Below are positions 42,803 through 52,080 of a stretch of 64,000 bases of DNA, piece after piece. The stretch lies in contig CAJFVX010000003.1 of the NCBI GenBank assembly GCA_904420585.1, positions 1 through 64,000 of the forward strand, in the 5' to 3' direction. The notes under the pieces are model-generated. The model ran no database searches. It was given only the letters and a program-made list of their open reading frames with translations, and was not told where the DNA came from. Each line of letters starts with the position of its first letter. Within the stretch, counting starts at the first letter, position 1. The position numbers and the translations under genes were made by a program. The DNA comes from Candidatus Howiella intestinavium. GTDB taxonomy: Bacteria; Bacillota; Clostridia; Oscillospirales; Acutalibacteraceae.

Positions 42803-43363
42803 GTGAAGCATAACATCAAAAATCTGACCCTGGCCGCCATGTTCCTGGCTTTGGGGCTGGTCCTGCCGCTGATGACCGGCCAAATCCCCCGCATCGGGAA
42901 CATGCTGCTTCCCATGCATATTCCCGTATTTCTCTGCGGGCTCATCTGCGGATGGCCCTACGGGGCCGTCATCGGCCTTATCCTTCCCTATCTCCGGTAT
43001 GCCATCTTTGGTATGCCGGTACTATTCCCCACCGGCATCGCCATGTCGGTGGAACTGCTGACCTACGGCCTGGTGGCCGGTTTCCTGTACAACTTCTCAC
43101 GGTGGCAGTGCGTGGTGTCCCTCTACCGCTCCCTTATCGCCGCCATGCTGGCGGGGCGGGCGGTCTGGGGTATTGCCCAGCTGCTCTTGCTGGGGGTTAC
43201 CGGCAGCGCCTTTACCTGGCAGATGTATCTTTCCGGCGCCTTCCTGACCGCCATCCCCGGCATCGTACTGCAGCTTATCTTAATCCCGGCCATTATGATA
43301 GCCCTCAACCGCACCGGCCTGGTCCGGTTCCGGAAGGGACGGCCGCAGAAGACAGAGGGCTGA
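42803..43363 (+). CDS. ECF transporter S component, substrate unknown
   Basis: The 186-residue membrane protein has about six helices and the S-component pattern: TLAAMFLALGLVLPLMTG, IPRIGNMLLPMHIPVFLCGLICGWPYG and YAIFGMPVLFPTGIAMSVELLTYGLVAGFLY. These vitamin- or precursor-binding subunits work with a shared EcfA/EcfT module, which is absent here. The start is a GTG at 42803 with AAAGGAGAGG upstream. It follows the second reductase by 34 bases and precedes a small P-loop kinase by 3, which suggests import coupled to phosphorylation. Confidence 0.85.
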   Translation: MKHNIKNLTLAAMFLALGLVLPLMTGQIPRIGNMLLPMHIPVFLCGLICGWPYGAVIGLILPYLRYAIFGMPVLFPTGIAMSVELLTYGLVAGFLYNFSRWQCVVSLYRSLIAAMLAGRAVWGIAQLLLLGVTGSAFTWQMYLSGAFLTAIPGIVLQLILIPAIMIALNRTGLVRFRKGRPQKTEG

Positions 43364-43366
43364 CCT

Positions 43367-43963
43367 ATGCGGCGGATTATGGATATCCTGCTGGAGGAAA
43401 TCCGGCGGCTGCCCCTTCCTTCGGCCGGCCGACCCCTGCTTATCGCTCTGGACGGCCGGTGCGCCGCCGGCAAGAGCACCCTGGCGGCCGCCCTGCAGGC
43501 CGAGACCGGCTGCAATGTGGTCTCCATGGATCACTTTTTCCTCCGCCCCGAACAGCGCACGGCCGCGCGTCTGACGGAGCCGGGCGGCAACGTGGACAGG
43601 GAACGCTTCCGGGAGGCGGTGCTGCTGCCCCTTTCGGCGGGAGAGGAAATCAGCTACCGGCCCTATAACTGCCATCGGCAGGAACTGGACGCCCCCATCC
43701 GGCTGAAGCCGGGTCCTCTGGCCGTTGTGGAAGGGGCCTACAGCTGTCATCCGGCGCTGTGGGACTTTTACGACCTGCGGGTTTTTCTGACCGTCTCGCC
43801 GGATGAGCAGCTCCGCCGGCTGCGCAGTAGGAACGGCCCCGATGGAGCCGCTGCCTTCCAGAACCGGTGGATTCCCTTGGAGGAAAAATACTTTGCCGCC
43901 TTCCACATTCGGGAACGGTGCCGGTTCTGTTTTGAAACCGACAGGATAGAAGGGGCGGGATAA
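43367..43963 (+). CDS. P-loop kinase, uridine/pantothenate-kinase-like
   Basis: The 198-residue P-loop kinase has Walker A ALDGRCAAGKSTLA (about 27-40), VSMDHFFLRPEQR (the Asp of uridine kinases), GGNVDRERF, SYRPYNCHRQELDA and VVEGAYSCHPALWDFYDLRVFL. The fold matches uridine kinase, phosphoribulokinase and nicotinamide riboside kinase types. Its place 3 bases after an ECF S component makes trapping of the imported vitamin or nucleoside by phosphorylation the best guess. A bidirectional terminator follows. Confidence 0.82.
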   Translation: MRRIMDILLEEIRRLPLPSAGRPLLIALDGRCAAGKSTLAAALQAETGCNVVSMDHFFLRPEQRTAARLTEPGGNVDRERFREAVLLPLSAGEEISYRPYNCHRQELDAPIRLKPGPLAVVEGAYSCHPALWDFYDLRVFLTVSPDEQLRRLRSRNGPDGAAAFQNRWIPLEEKYFAAFHIRERCRFCFETDRIEGAG

Positions 43964-43982
43964 ACCTGCCTTTACAGAATAG

Positions 43983-44027
43983 AAAAAGGCCCGAATCGAC
44001 GCGCAGCACGCCAGTTCGGGCCTTTTT
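43983..44027. terminator. Bidirectional terminator, kinase / AraC
   Basis: The 13-bp arms aaaaaggcccgaa / ttcgggccttttt around a 19-nt loop provide T runs in both directions between two convergent genes. Confidence 0.92.
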
Positions 44028-44033
44028 GCCTGC

Positions 44034-44894
44034 CTATTCGGCCGGCTGCGTCCGTTCCGCCCGGTAAGCTGTGGGGGTCAGGCCGGTTTCCGCCTTGAAG
44101 CAGTCGGCGAAATACTGGGCGTCCGCAAAGGACAGGCGGGATGCGATTTCCCCCACCGAAAGGCCGGTATCGGTCAGGTACTGCCGGGCCAGCCGGAGCT
44201 TCTGGGATTTTACATAGGCGTAGGGGGTCAGGCCGTAGGCCTCCTTAAACACCTGGATAAGCCGGTTTTTGGAATAGTGGAAATCCCGGGCCATATCCTC
44301 CAGCCGCACTTTTTTCTCAACCCGCAGATCCAGCCAGTTTTTCATCTGGGCCGGCAGTTCGGCCGGTCGGGCCAGATGTTCCCGCAGCCGCAGCATAATC
44401 CGCAAGGCAAGCACCGATGACGCATCGTGCACCGCGTCGTACCCGGCGGCCGGGTCCGGCTCCCGCTCCCCCTCCCGGCCCGAGGGCTTGGTGGCCGCCC
44501 GGCCGGCCATGCGCACCCACTCCTCCATGAAGGGCAGGATGTTGCAGTCCTTCACAAGACAGGTGTCCGGCGGCAGGTAGTTTGCAAACAAGGCCGCCGC
44601 CAGCGGCCCGTCAAACACCGCCCAGATTTTCACCCAGGGGTCCTCCGGGTTGGCCGCGTACCGGTGGCGGCTGCCTTTCCAGAATAAATACACGTCGTTG
44701 GCGCACGGGTACACCGTCTGCCCGTCGATATCCAGCCGGCCCCGGCCCCGTATGACGTATTCAAAGGAGTAGGATTCTGAGGAGGGCCGCTCGATGGCAT
44801 AGGTATGGTCGCAGTAGGACACCCCCGCCATAATCAGGTTGAAGGGCCGGGCGGGGTCCCGCTGGCTCCAAAAATTGTATATTATCTCCCTCAT
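44034..44894 (-). CDS. AraC-family transcriptional regulator (1)
   Basis: The 286-residue regulator has an N-terminal cupin-like sensor domain (SYSFEYVIRGRGRLDIDGQTVYPCANDVYLFWKGSRHRY) and a C-terminal double helix-turn-helix (about 195-286: VRLEDMARDFHYSKNRLIQVFKEAYG, GLSVGEIASRLSFADAQYFADCFKAETGLTPTAYR). The ATG at 44894 has GTGAGG 10 bases upstream. It is divergent from the DUF5127/DUF4965 gene, which has a -10 box but no -35, as expected for an activator-dependent promoter. Confidence 0.93.
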   Translation of the reverse strand: MREIIYNFWSQRDPARPFNLIMAGVSYCDHTYAIERPSSESYSFEYVIRGRGRLDIDGQTVYPCANDVYLFWKGSRHRYAANPEDPWVKIWAVFDGPLAAALFANYLPPDTCLVKDCNILPFMEEWVRMAGRAATKPSGREGEREPDPAAGYDAVHDASSVLALRIMLRLREHLARPAELPAQMKNWLDLRVEKKVRLEDMARDFHYSKNRLIQVFKEAYGLTPYAYVKSQKLRLARQYLTDTGLSVGEIASRLSFADAQYFADCFKAETGLTPTAYRAERTQPAE

Positions 44895-44907
44895 TTTGAT
44901 ATTCCTC

Positions 44908-44967
44908 ACTTAAATTGGGATATTACCCCTTTTAAACGGGCAATAATTGTGATAATTTAAGTATAAT
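44908..44967. promoter_or_regulatory. Divergent control region with 9-bp inverted repeat
   Basis: ACTTAAATT (44908-44916) and AATTTAAGT (44954-44962) are exact inverted copies 37 bp apart. The right copy touches a TATAAT -10 box (44962-44967) for the plus-strand gene, which lacks a recognisable -35. This is a candidate operator pair for the adjacent AraC protein. Confidence 0.5.
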
Positions 44968-45025
44968 TGAAATTTGCGCCCTACGCAAGAGGCGGGGGTG
45001 CAGAATGAGGAAAGGAAGAATGAAA

Positions 45026-46945
45026 ATGCAACTGCGTGCACCTGCGATTCCCCTTGTAACCGTCGACCCCTATTTGAGCATTTGGTCCATGAAGGACAAG
45101 CTGAACGAGGACATCACCCGGCACTGGACGGGTAAAAACCACCAGCTGCGGGGTACGGCCGAAATCGACGGCAAGACCTACTGCTTTATGGGCCTGCCGG
45201 GCGAGGACGCCGCCATGGAGCAGGTCTCGGTGGACTGGAACGCCCTGTCCACTTTTTACGTCTTCGAGGCCGCCGGAGTGGAGCTGAAGCTTACCTTTAC
45301 CTCCCCCATGCTGGTGGAGGATGTGGAACTCATGAGCCGGCCGGTTTCCTACATAAAGGCCGAGGCCAAATCCGCCGACGGCGGCAGCCACACCGTCAAG
45401 GTCTCCCTTGTAGCCGACGACGAGATGTGCGAAAACTTCAAGTACGAGTTCCCCACCGCCTACACCCCCGTATCCATCCCCGGCCTTGCCTGCGCCAGGG
45501 TGGGCAGCGTCTTCCAGCATCCCCTCAACAAATCGGGGGACGACCTGCGGATCAACTGGGGCTACCTCTACGGTGCGGTTTCGGGCAAGGACGCGGCCGT
45601 GGCCCCGGTGGACAGCGTGAATGAATACGGCACCCCCGCCCACGACATCTGCCTGTCTGCCGACGTAAGCGGACAGCCGGCCCTCTTCGCCATCGCCTAC
45701 GACGACATCCATTCTCTGGAATATTTCCACCAGCCGGTGGACGGCTGCTGGCGGAAAGCCGATGGGACGGTGGAAAAGGCTCTGGAAAAGGCCTTCGCCG
45801 ACTACGACGCCATCTACGCCCGGTGCGAAAGCTTTGCCAAGACCATCTGGGACGACGCCATGCAGGCTTCGGGCAATGAAAAGTACGCCGAGCTGCTGAG
45901 CCTTGCCTATCGGCAGGTCATCGGCGCCCACAAGGCCTGCTATGACACCGAGGGCAATGTGCTCTTTGTGTCCAAGGAGTGCTTCTCCAACGGCTGCGCC
46001 GCCACGGTGGACGTAACCTACCCCTCCATCCCCCTCTTCCTCATCTACAATCCCGAGCTGGTCAAGGGGATGCTCCGGCCGGTATTCAAGTATGCGGCCA
46101 CCGATAACTGGTTCTATGACTTCGCCCCCCACGACGCCGGCTGCTATCCCCTGGTCAACGGCCAGGTGTACAGCCACGGCACCTGCCCCCAGTGGCAGAT
46201 GCCGGTGGAGGAATGCGGCAACATGCTGGTGACCACCGCCGCCGTGGCCGCCGCCGAGAAGGACGCCGCCTTCGCCGAGGAAAACTGGGCGGCTCTGGAG
46301 AAGTGGTGCGCCTACCTGCTGAAGGAGGGCTACAACCCTGGCAACCAGCTGTGCACCGACGACTTCGCCGGTCACCTGGCCCACAACTGCAACCTGTCCT
46401 TAAAGGCCATTATGGGCATCGCCTCCTTCGGCATCCTCTGCAAAATGACCGGCCGGGAGAATGAGGCGGAAATCTACATGGACGCCGCCCGGAAGATGGC
46501 CGCCGACTGGCAGAAGGACACCGCCGAGGGCGACGGCACCTTCCGTCTGGCCTTCGACCAGCCCGGCACCTACAGCATGAAGTACAACGTCATCTGGGAT
46601 CAGCTTTTCGGCACCGGCCTCTTCCCGGCCGAAATCTTCAAGAAGGAGCTGAAAATCAACCTGGAGCGGCACGCCAATCCCTACGGCCTGCCCCTGGACA
46701 ACCGGGCGGATTACACCAAGTCCGACTGGCTGGTGTGGTCGGCCTGTTTAAGCGACGACAAGGCCGACTTCGACAATCTGATTGAACGGCTCTGGCAGGG
46801 CTACAACGTCTCCGAATCCCGGGTGCCCATGACCGACTGGTACGATACCAAGACGGCCAAGATGATTGGCTTCCAGCACCGCACGGTGCAGGGCGGTCTC
46901 TACATGAAGGTACTCATGGACAAGAAGACCTGCGCTTTGGATTAA
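45026..46945 (+). CDS. DUF5127/DUF4965 (glutaminase A-like) protein
   Basis: The 639-residue protein has the DUF5127 N-terminal region (PAIPLVTVDPYLSIWSMKDKLNEDITRHWTG) and a DUF4965 helical barrel (QVIGAHKACYDTEGNVLFVSKECFSNG, FAPHDAGCYPLVNGQVY, CGNMLVTTAAVA, YNVIWDQLFGTGLFP). Fungal relatives are called glutaminase A, but the barrel resembles glycoside hydrolases and many bacterial members sit in sugar loci. No signal peptide is seen, so it acts in the cytoplasm. The ATG at 45026 is chosen on an AAGGAAG 7 bases upstream; ATGs at 45020 and 45005 are also possible. The divergent AraC gene probably controls it. Confidence 0.88.
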   Translation: MQLRAPAIPLVTVDPYLSIWSMKDKLNEDITRHWTGKNHQLRGTAEIDGKTYCFMGLPGEDAAMEQVSVDWNALSTFYVFEAAGVELKLTFTSPMLVEDVELMSRPVSYIKAEAKSADGGSHTVKVSLVADDEMCENFKYEFPTAYTPVSIPGLACARVGSVFQHPLNKSGDDLRINWGYLYGAVSGKDAAVAPVDSVNEYGTPAHDICLSADVSGQPALFAIAYDDIHSLEYFHQPVDGCWRKADGTVEKALEKAFADYDAIYARCESFAKTIWDDAMQASGNEKYAELLSLAYRQVIGAHKACYDTEGNVLFVSKECFSNGCAATVDVTYPSIPLFLIYNPELVKGMLRPVFKYAATDNWFYDFAPHDAGCYPLVNGQVYSHGTCPQWQMPVEECGNMLVTTAAVAAAEKDAAFAEENWAALEKWCAYLLKEGYNPGNQLCTDDFAGHLAHNCNLSLKAIMGIASFGILCKMTGRENEAEIYMDAARKMAADWQKDTAEGDGTFRLAFDQPGTYSMKYNVIWDQLFGTGLFPAEIFKKELKINLERHANPYGLPLDNRADYTKSDWLVWSACLSDDKADFDNLIERLWQGYNVSESRVPMTDWYDTKTAKMIGFQHRTVQGGLYMKVLMDKKTCALD

Positions 46946-46962
46946 GATTTCTGTGATTTGGC

Positions 46963-47000
46963 AGCGGCGCCGCGTAAAAACGGCGCCGCTTTTCTTTTAG
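46963..47000 (+). terminator. Terminator after the DUF4965 gene
   Basis: The stem agcggcgccg / cggcgccgct with loop cgtaaaaa is followed by tttcttttag. Confidence 0.88.
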
Positions 47001-47030
47001 ATTGGGGAGTCTCCATAAATGAGCAAATGG

Positions 47031-47064
47031 GCGCGGCCGGACATCTTATGGATGCCGGCCGCGC
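47031..47064. terminator. Hairpin terminator at the 3' end of the GH28 gene
   Basis: The perfect 10-bp arms gcgcggccgg / ccggccgcgc have a 14-nt loop. T-rich sequence follows on the plus side (tttcttatttta) and weaker T tracts on the minus side, 9 bases after the GH28 stop. Confidence 0.65.
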
Positions 47065-47073
47065 TTTCTTATT

Positions 47074-50000
47074 TTACTCTCTGGTATTTTGACTCTGCCG
47101 GGCCAGGACCCTGCAGATGGACATGATGTCCTGAATCAATATGCGGTTATCGCCATCCATGTCGCCTGTCTCCAGCTCCTCGGTTGTGGGATCCTGGCCG
47201 GTGGCATTCCGGGCCAATATCCTGCAGGCTGCCATCACATCCTGGATATCGATACTACCGTCCCGGTTTACATCCCCCTTCTTAAGGGAGGCAAGCAGGG
47301 CACCAGAGGCCGCCTGCAGGGCTTCGGCGGCTTCATCCGCCTGGGCCTGGGTGGCATCCGGATTTTCATTGACCGTCCGGGCCTCCTCCAGCGCCTGCCG
47401 GAAAGCCTCCTTCACAGCCGCCTGGGCATAGGTATCCAGCGTATCGTACAAGGCTTCGGCCTGGGAAATGGCTTCCTGCAGCGCCGTCTTGTCGCACACC
47501 TGCTCCGGCTCCTCCACAGTAACGTTTACAGCCGCCGTATAGCCCCCCAGATTCTCATAGGCTGCATCCGCCTCCAGCTGTCCAATCAGCGTCTGGGTTC
47601 CCGCCTGGTCAGGGCGGTAGGCGTCGGTATTCCAATGCACAGCGGCTTCCGTCTTACTGCCGTCGGAAAGCTGTACCGTAACCTGCTGGGGCAGCGGCAG
47701 GTCAGCGGCCAAAGTGCCATAGGGTACGGTGATGTCGGCCGGGTTTTCCACCGCCGTCACAAAGGGCGAATCCCGCACCACGACCCGTACCTGGGCCTGC
47801 AGGCTGCCGGCCTCGGCTATATCCTCGTTTTCCCCAAGGGATGCAGTAAAGGTATAGACCCCCGGCACGGCGGGGTCGTAGGCCGCGTCGGCCGTAAAGC
47901 CGGTAAGCGCTGCATCCAGGACGCGCCCGTCCTCCACAAGGACGCCGGCCGTCTCGGGGAAGGGGATGTCGGCGGCCGAGGTGCCGCGCATCACCGTCAA
48001 ATCCGGAAGGCCCAGCACATACTGCGCTTTCGCCGGATCCGCCACGGCTTCTTCGCTGTAGTCGGCCCGGGCGATTTCCTGCCGCACATCGGCGTTCTGC
48101 AGCGTATTGGTACAGTTTTCAAACCGGATATTGTCCGCCCACCGGATGGTATAGGCCCAGCCGGTGGATTCGCCTACCGACGTGTGCTCGGGATATCCGC
48201 TGCCGATGCCGCCGGAGAAGCCCGGTACGGTAGTGTACCCGCCCGGCATCTCCAGGTTGACGTTCTTAAACAGCACATTGGAGATACGGTGATCCCTGCC
48301 GTCGTTAATGGTGTTCTTCTGGGGATCCAGGCCGAGAATCATGGCCTCGTGGACGTTGTCGCTCTCCCGGTGGCAATAGGGATGGTTGAGGGGATTGGTA
48401 TAGTTCAAATCCTCTATGGTTATATCCCGGATACGGCCCAGATGCTTAAAGGAGTCATCCACACCCGAAGGCATACGGTACCGGTTGCCCACGCAGAAGA
48501 AGAGGACGTTGTCCACATTGTTCATATCCACCCGCTTAAAGGAGATGTTCTCCATATCCGAGCCGTCCACCGCCTGCAGGGTGATGCCCGAGAGCCCCAC
48601 GCCCTTCATCCAGATGTCTTCAAAATGGTAGTTCCGGAAGTCGTCCACCGAGTCGGTGCCGAACTTGATGCCGTTGCAGTAGGACTGCATATAGACGTTC
48701 CGCACATCCACATTGCAGCTGGGGATGTCGTTGCCGCTCTTGGGGCAGAAGGCGTCGTCCCCGGCGATGATGAAGCAGTTCTCCACCGTGACATTGCTGG
48801 AGTTGACCGGGTCGATGCCGTCCCGGTTGGGGGCCACATGGTTGGTGATGCTGACGTTGCGGATGGTGATGTTCTCGCTCTCAAAGGGCACCAGCGTCCA
48901 GAAGGGGCTCTGCACCATGCGCACATTCTCCACTGTCACGTCGGCCGAATGGGCAAAGTAGAGGATACAGGGCCGCTGGTTGGAGGGATCGTTCTGGTTA
49001 AAGGCGTAAAATCCGTTGCCGTTGATGGCGCCGCCCCCCGTTATCTTTACGTTGGTGGCGTCCTCAAAGTAGATGATGCCCCGTCCCAGCTGGTGGTTGG
49101 CGTTGTAGCCCCGGGAGGGAATGACCTTATTGTACACATTCCTGTCCATGTTGGCCAGGATTTCGGCCGAGGGATCGATAAACAGGGTCATGTCGCTCTC
49201 CAGGGTGATCTGTCCCGTGTAGAAGACGCCGTTTTCCAGCAGCACCGTGCCGCCGGTGTAGGCCGCGGCCTTGATGGCCTTTGCGATGGCCTCGGTGTCG
49301 TCGGTGACGCCGTCGCCCACGGCGCCGAAGTCCTTGACGTTGTACACATGCTCCTCCGGCATGAGGCCCCGGGCCAGGGAGGCGCTGTCATAGACCTTTA
49401 CCTGATCCACATACAAAGTGTTCTCCTGCTCGGCGCCGAAGCTTACACAGCTGACCGACGATACATCCTCCGCAAAGGACGCCCCGCCGTACCGCTTGGC
49501 CCCGTCCACATAAAAATCGTACCGCTTGGTGTCGGTGTTCAGCACCAGCTTGATGTGGAACCAGTTGCCGGCGCAGTAATAGTTGTTGGGCACCTCCTGG
49601 TCGCACACATACACCCAGTTGTCCCCGTTGGAGATAAAGAAGCTGTTCCGGTAGAAGGCCACCTTGGCCGCCACCCGGCCCTCTGCATCGGTCAGGACGG
49701 GGACGGTTACCCAGCCCGATTCCACGGGCTTTACCTTGGCCTCCACCGTCAAATCGCCGCTGACCGGGTCGAACTGCCGGGATGCCTGCACCGGCGTGCC
49801 GGTGTTCTCCAGCATGAGGCTCTTGTCGGACCGGAAGGGGACTTCGGCCACCGCCGCTTCCCCGTTTACGGCCTGCCAGGTTTCGGGCTGGCTGCCGGTG
49901 GCCAGGCTGTTGAAATCCTCCTCCACCAGGTAGATTTCGGTATTGTCATAGAGCTTTACATAATCTATCTGCAGCATCCCGTCCCCATACTGCCGGATGG

Positions 50001-52029
50001 CATACCGGACGGTTTGCAGATTTTCCGCATGCTCCGCAAAGGGGATATCCTGGGCCTTGCGCAGATGGTTCACCCACACGTCGTAGGTTCCGGCGTCCAT
50101 GCCCACCGCCAGCTTGACGGTATACCAGGTGTCGGCGGTATAGGGGACAATGTCCACACAGCCCTCGGCCGAGGCCGCCTGGATATAGCCGTTCCGGCCG
50201 AAGACAAGGCCGCCTAACTGCCGGCCCGCCGCGTCTTCCAGCATGGGGATATCCATCTGCTGGCTGCCGGCGCTGCTCTTCACACGGGTTTCCAGAATCA
50301 TCTGGCCGGCGGCCGGGGTCTCCAGCGTCCGGGTTATGCCGATTTCCGGGGCGTCCCAGACCGTCTTGTGGACAGATACCTGCCGCCGGTTGGTAATCTG
50401 CCGGGTCTGGGCGGGACCGTAGGCCTCCAGCTCGCTGACCTGGATGCCCTGGTCCCCTGTGTTGGAGGTGCCGTATACCCGCAGATACCGGATTTCGGTA
50501 TCCGCAAAGGGCAGTTCAATGGCGTTTTCCCACTGTACAAATTCGTAATCCGCCGCCGGCACAAGGGTTTCATAGCTCACGCCGTCCCGGCTGCCCTGGA
50601 TTTCCAGGTTCTGGGTCCGGGTGCCCCAGCGGGGGATGATTTTAATGCCCACCCGGTTGACGGTCATGACGCTCTGCAGATCCACCGTCAGGATGCCGGG
50701 CATGCCCTTGCTGGCCCAGTAGCTGTCCACGCTGCCGTCCACCGGGCTGCCCTCCCAGTTGATGGTGTTGTACTGATAGGGGCAGTGCAGCGCCAGGTTG
50801 ACACCGGCTTCCACCTGCTCCTGGTTTGCGGTCAGAGAAACCGTATTGTCGCCGTCGGTCCCGTAGGCTGTATAGCCGGTGGGGACGGCGTCGGAAGTGT
50901 CCAGATTGAAGACGTCATTGAGATAATACCGGTAGGCGTCGTCCGGCGCAGGGCCTTCGCTGCGCTCCCCCTCGGGGATGACCGGGTTGTCGGTCAGGGC
51001 GTTGGACACCGCCTTTCCCCGGGCGGGCAGGACCATCAGGAAGAAGTTGCGCACATTGCCGTCGTTCAGCTTGTCTACCAGCACCGTCTCGCCCATGGCG
51101 TAGTCCTTTTTGTAAATGCTGTATTCGGTGCCGTCCCCGGTGGTCATGACATCCTGTGTCTTTTCCCATCCGGCAAATTCTGTGGCCGCATAGGAGGAAA
51201 CCACGGCGGCGTATACCTCTATATCCTGCTCGGCAAAGAAGTAGATGTCCCGCTTATCCAGCTTGCGGCTGATGATATAGTCGCAGCCTATAAACTGGCG
51301 GGGCAGACGGTCGATGGCGTAATCCTCCGCATTCTCGGAGGTCCCTTCGCTGCCGTCGGGGTCGTAGTCGATGGAATAGATGCAGGTGCCCGGCTGCAAA
51401 TTCGTCTCCATGCGGTACCAGCCCGCGTCCCAATCGGAGGTGTTGAACTTGGTCACGCTTGGGACCGGCGGCGCCAGGTCGATGACGCTGGTCTTATAAA
51501 TGGGGATGTACTGACCGGCTGCGTCTGCTGCACCCAGCTCTATGACACTGCCGTTTTCCACCCTTTTTTCGTACAGCTCCATAGAGCCCTCCTCCGTCCC
51601 GATTGTCAAATCGGACGCTTCATATGTTTCCATCCAGCCCGGCTTTTCCGAACCGGCCGGCAGGGCGATATACAGCGTGCCCGACCGGTACACCTGGAAC
51701 CGGGCAAGGGATTCCGCACCCGTCCAGTCCGCCGAAGCTGCGGCCGGACGAATCCACACGCTGCCCGCCAGGGTTGCGGGGATTTCGGTAAAGGCCGCGT
51801 CGGCGTCGCTGTAAACCCGGTCGCCTGCGGCCAAATCCTGCCGGATGCTCCAGCTGTCCGCATGCGCCGCGTCCCCACAGGCGAGACCGTCTACGACCGG
51901 CTTCTCCTCCGGCACGGTGTAGACCGGCGGCGGCGTATCCGGCAGCTTGGCCGATTGGGCCGTCAGCGGCAGGCTGGCCGCCGTCATCACCACGGCCAGA
52001 AAAGCCGCGCATATCTTTCTTTTATACAT
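47074..52029 (-). CDS. Secreted GH28-type glycosidase with dockerin
   Basis: The 1651-residue protein begins with a signal peptide (residues 1-27). An N-terminal beta region runs to about 400. An F5/8 type C (discoidin) module is at about 405-540, and two concanavalin-like modules lie at about 545-890. The GH28 beta-helix is at about 893-1305 (VKDFGAVGDGVTDDTEAIAKA). Two bacterial Ig-like modules (about 1325-1495) and a FIVAR helical segment (about 1500-1580) follow. A type I dockerin ends it, with the duplicated Ca-binding loops GDVNRDGSIDIQD and GDMDGDNRILIQD (about 1585-1645). GH28 acids are visible in NRDGIDPVNSS and AGDDAF, but the usual GHG is replaced (SYCNGIKFG). It is probably a pectin- or glycan-degrading enzyme, and the dockerin predicts attachment to a cohesin scaffold not encoded here. 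Confidence 0.92.
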   Translation of the reverse strand: MYKRKICAAFLAVVMTAASLPLTAQSAKLPDTPPPVYTVPEEKPVVDGLACGDAAHADSWSIRQDLAAGDRVYSDADAAFTEIPATLAGSVWIRPAAASADWTGAESLARFQVYRSGTLYIALPAGSEKPGWMETYEASDLTIGTEEGSMELYEKRVENGSVIELGAADAAGQYIPIYKTSVIDLAPPVPSVTKFNTSDWDAGWYRMETNLQPGTCIYSIDYDPDGSEGTSENAEDYAIDRLPRQFIGCDYIISRKLDKRDIYFFAEQDIEVYAAVVSSYAATEFAGWEKTQDVMTTGDGTEYSIYKKDYAMGETVLVDKLNDGNVRNFFLMVLPARGKAVSNALTDNPVIPEGERSEGPAPDDAYRYYLNDVFNLDTSDAVPTGYTAYGTDGDNTVSLTANQEQVEAGVNLALHCPYQYNTINWEGSPVDGSVDSYWASKGMPGILTVDLQSVMTVNRVGIKIIPRWGTRTQNLEIQGSRDGVSYETLVPAADYEFVQWENAIELPFADTEIRYLRVYGTSNTGDQGIQVSELEAYGPAQTRQITNRRQVSVHKTVWDAPEIGITRTLETPAAGQMILETRVKSSAGSQQMDIPMLEDAAGRQLGGLVFGRNGYIQAASAEGCVDIVPYTADTWYTVKLAVGMDAGTYDVWVNHLRKAQDIPFAEHAENLQTVRYAIRQYGDGMLQIDYVKLYDNTEIYLVEEDFNSLATGSQPETWQAVNGEAAVAEVPFRSDKSLMLENTGTPVQASRQFDPVSGDLTVEAKVKPVESGWVTVPVLTDAEGRVAAKVAFYRNSFFISNGDNWVYVCDQEVPNNYYCAGNWFHIKLVLNTDTKRYDFYVDGAKRYGGASFAEDVSSVSCVSFGAEQENTLYVDQVKVYDSASLARGLMPEEHVYNVKDFGAVGDGVTDDTEAIAKAIKAAAYTGGTVLLENGVFYTGQITLESDMTLFIDPSAEILANMDRNVYNKVIPSRGYNANHQLGRGIIYFEDATNVKITGGGAINGNGFYAFNQNDPSNQRPCILYFAHSADVTVENVRMVQSPFWTLVPFESENITIRNVSITNHVAPNRDGIDPVNSSNVTVENCFIIAGDDAFCPKSGNDIPSCNVDVRNVYMQSYCNGIKFGTDSVDDFRNYHFEDIWMKGVGLSGITLQAVDGSDMENISFKRVDMNNVDNVLFFCVGNRYRMPSGVDDSFKHLGRIRDITIEDLNYTNPLNHPYCHRESDNVHEAMILGLDPQKNTINDGRDHRISNVLFKNVNLEMPGGYTTVPGFSGGIGSGYPEHTSVGESTGWAYTIRWADNIRFENCTNTLQNADVRQEIARADYSEEAVADPAKAQYVLGLPDLTVMRGTSAADIPFPETAGVLVEDGRVLDAALTGFTADAAYDPAVPGVYTFTASLGENEDIAEAGSLQAQVRVVVRDSPFVTAVENPADITVPYGTLAADLPLPQQVTVQLSDGSKTEAAVHWNTDAYRPDQAGTQTLIGQLEADAAYENLGGYTAAVNVTVEEPEQVCDKTALQEAISQAEALYDTLDTYAQAAVKEAFRQALEEARTVNENPDATQAQADEAAEALQAASGALLASLKKGDVNRDGSIDIQDVMAACRILARNATGQDPTTEELETGDMDGDNRILIQDIMSICRVLARQSQNTRE

Positions 52030-52080
52030 GGCTTACCCCTCCTTTTGCATTTCCGGGAAATGTGTATAGCCTCTGGTATC

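Noticed and set aside
47089-50217. Very long open frame on the plus strand opposite the GH28 gene
   Set aside because: It is the antisense shadow of a high-GC gene: Gly/Val/His/Asp-rich, no ribosome site, no recognisable domain, and it covers well-supported GH28 modules.
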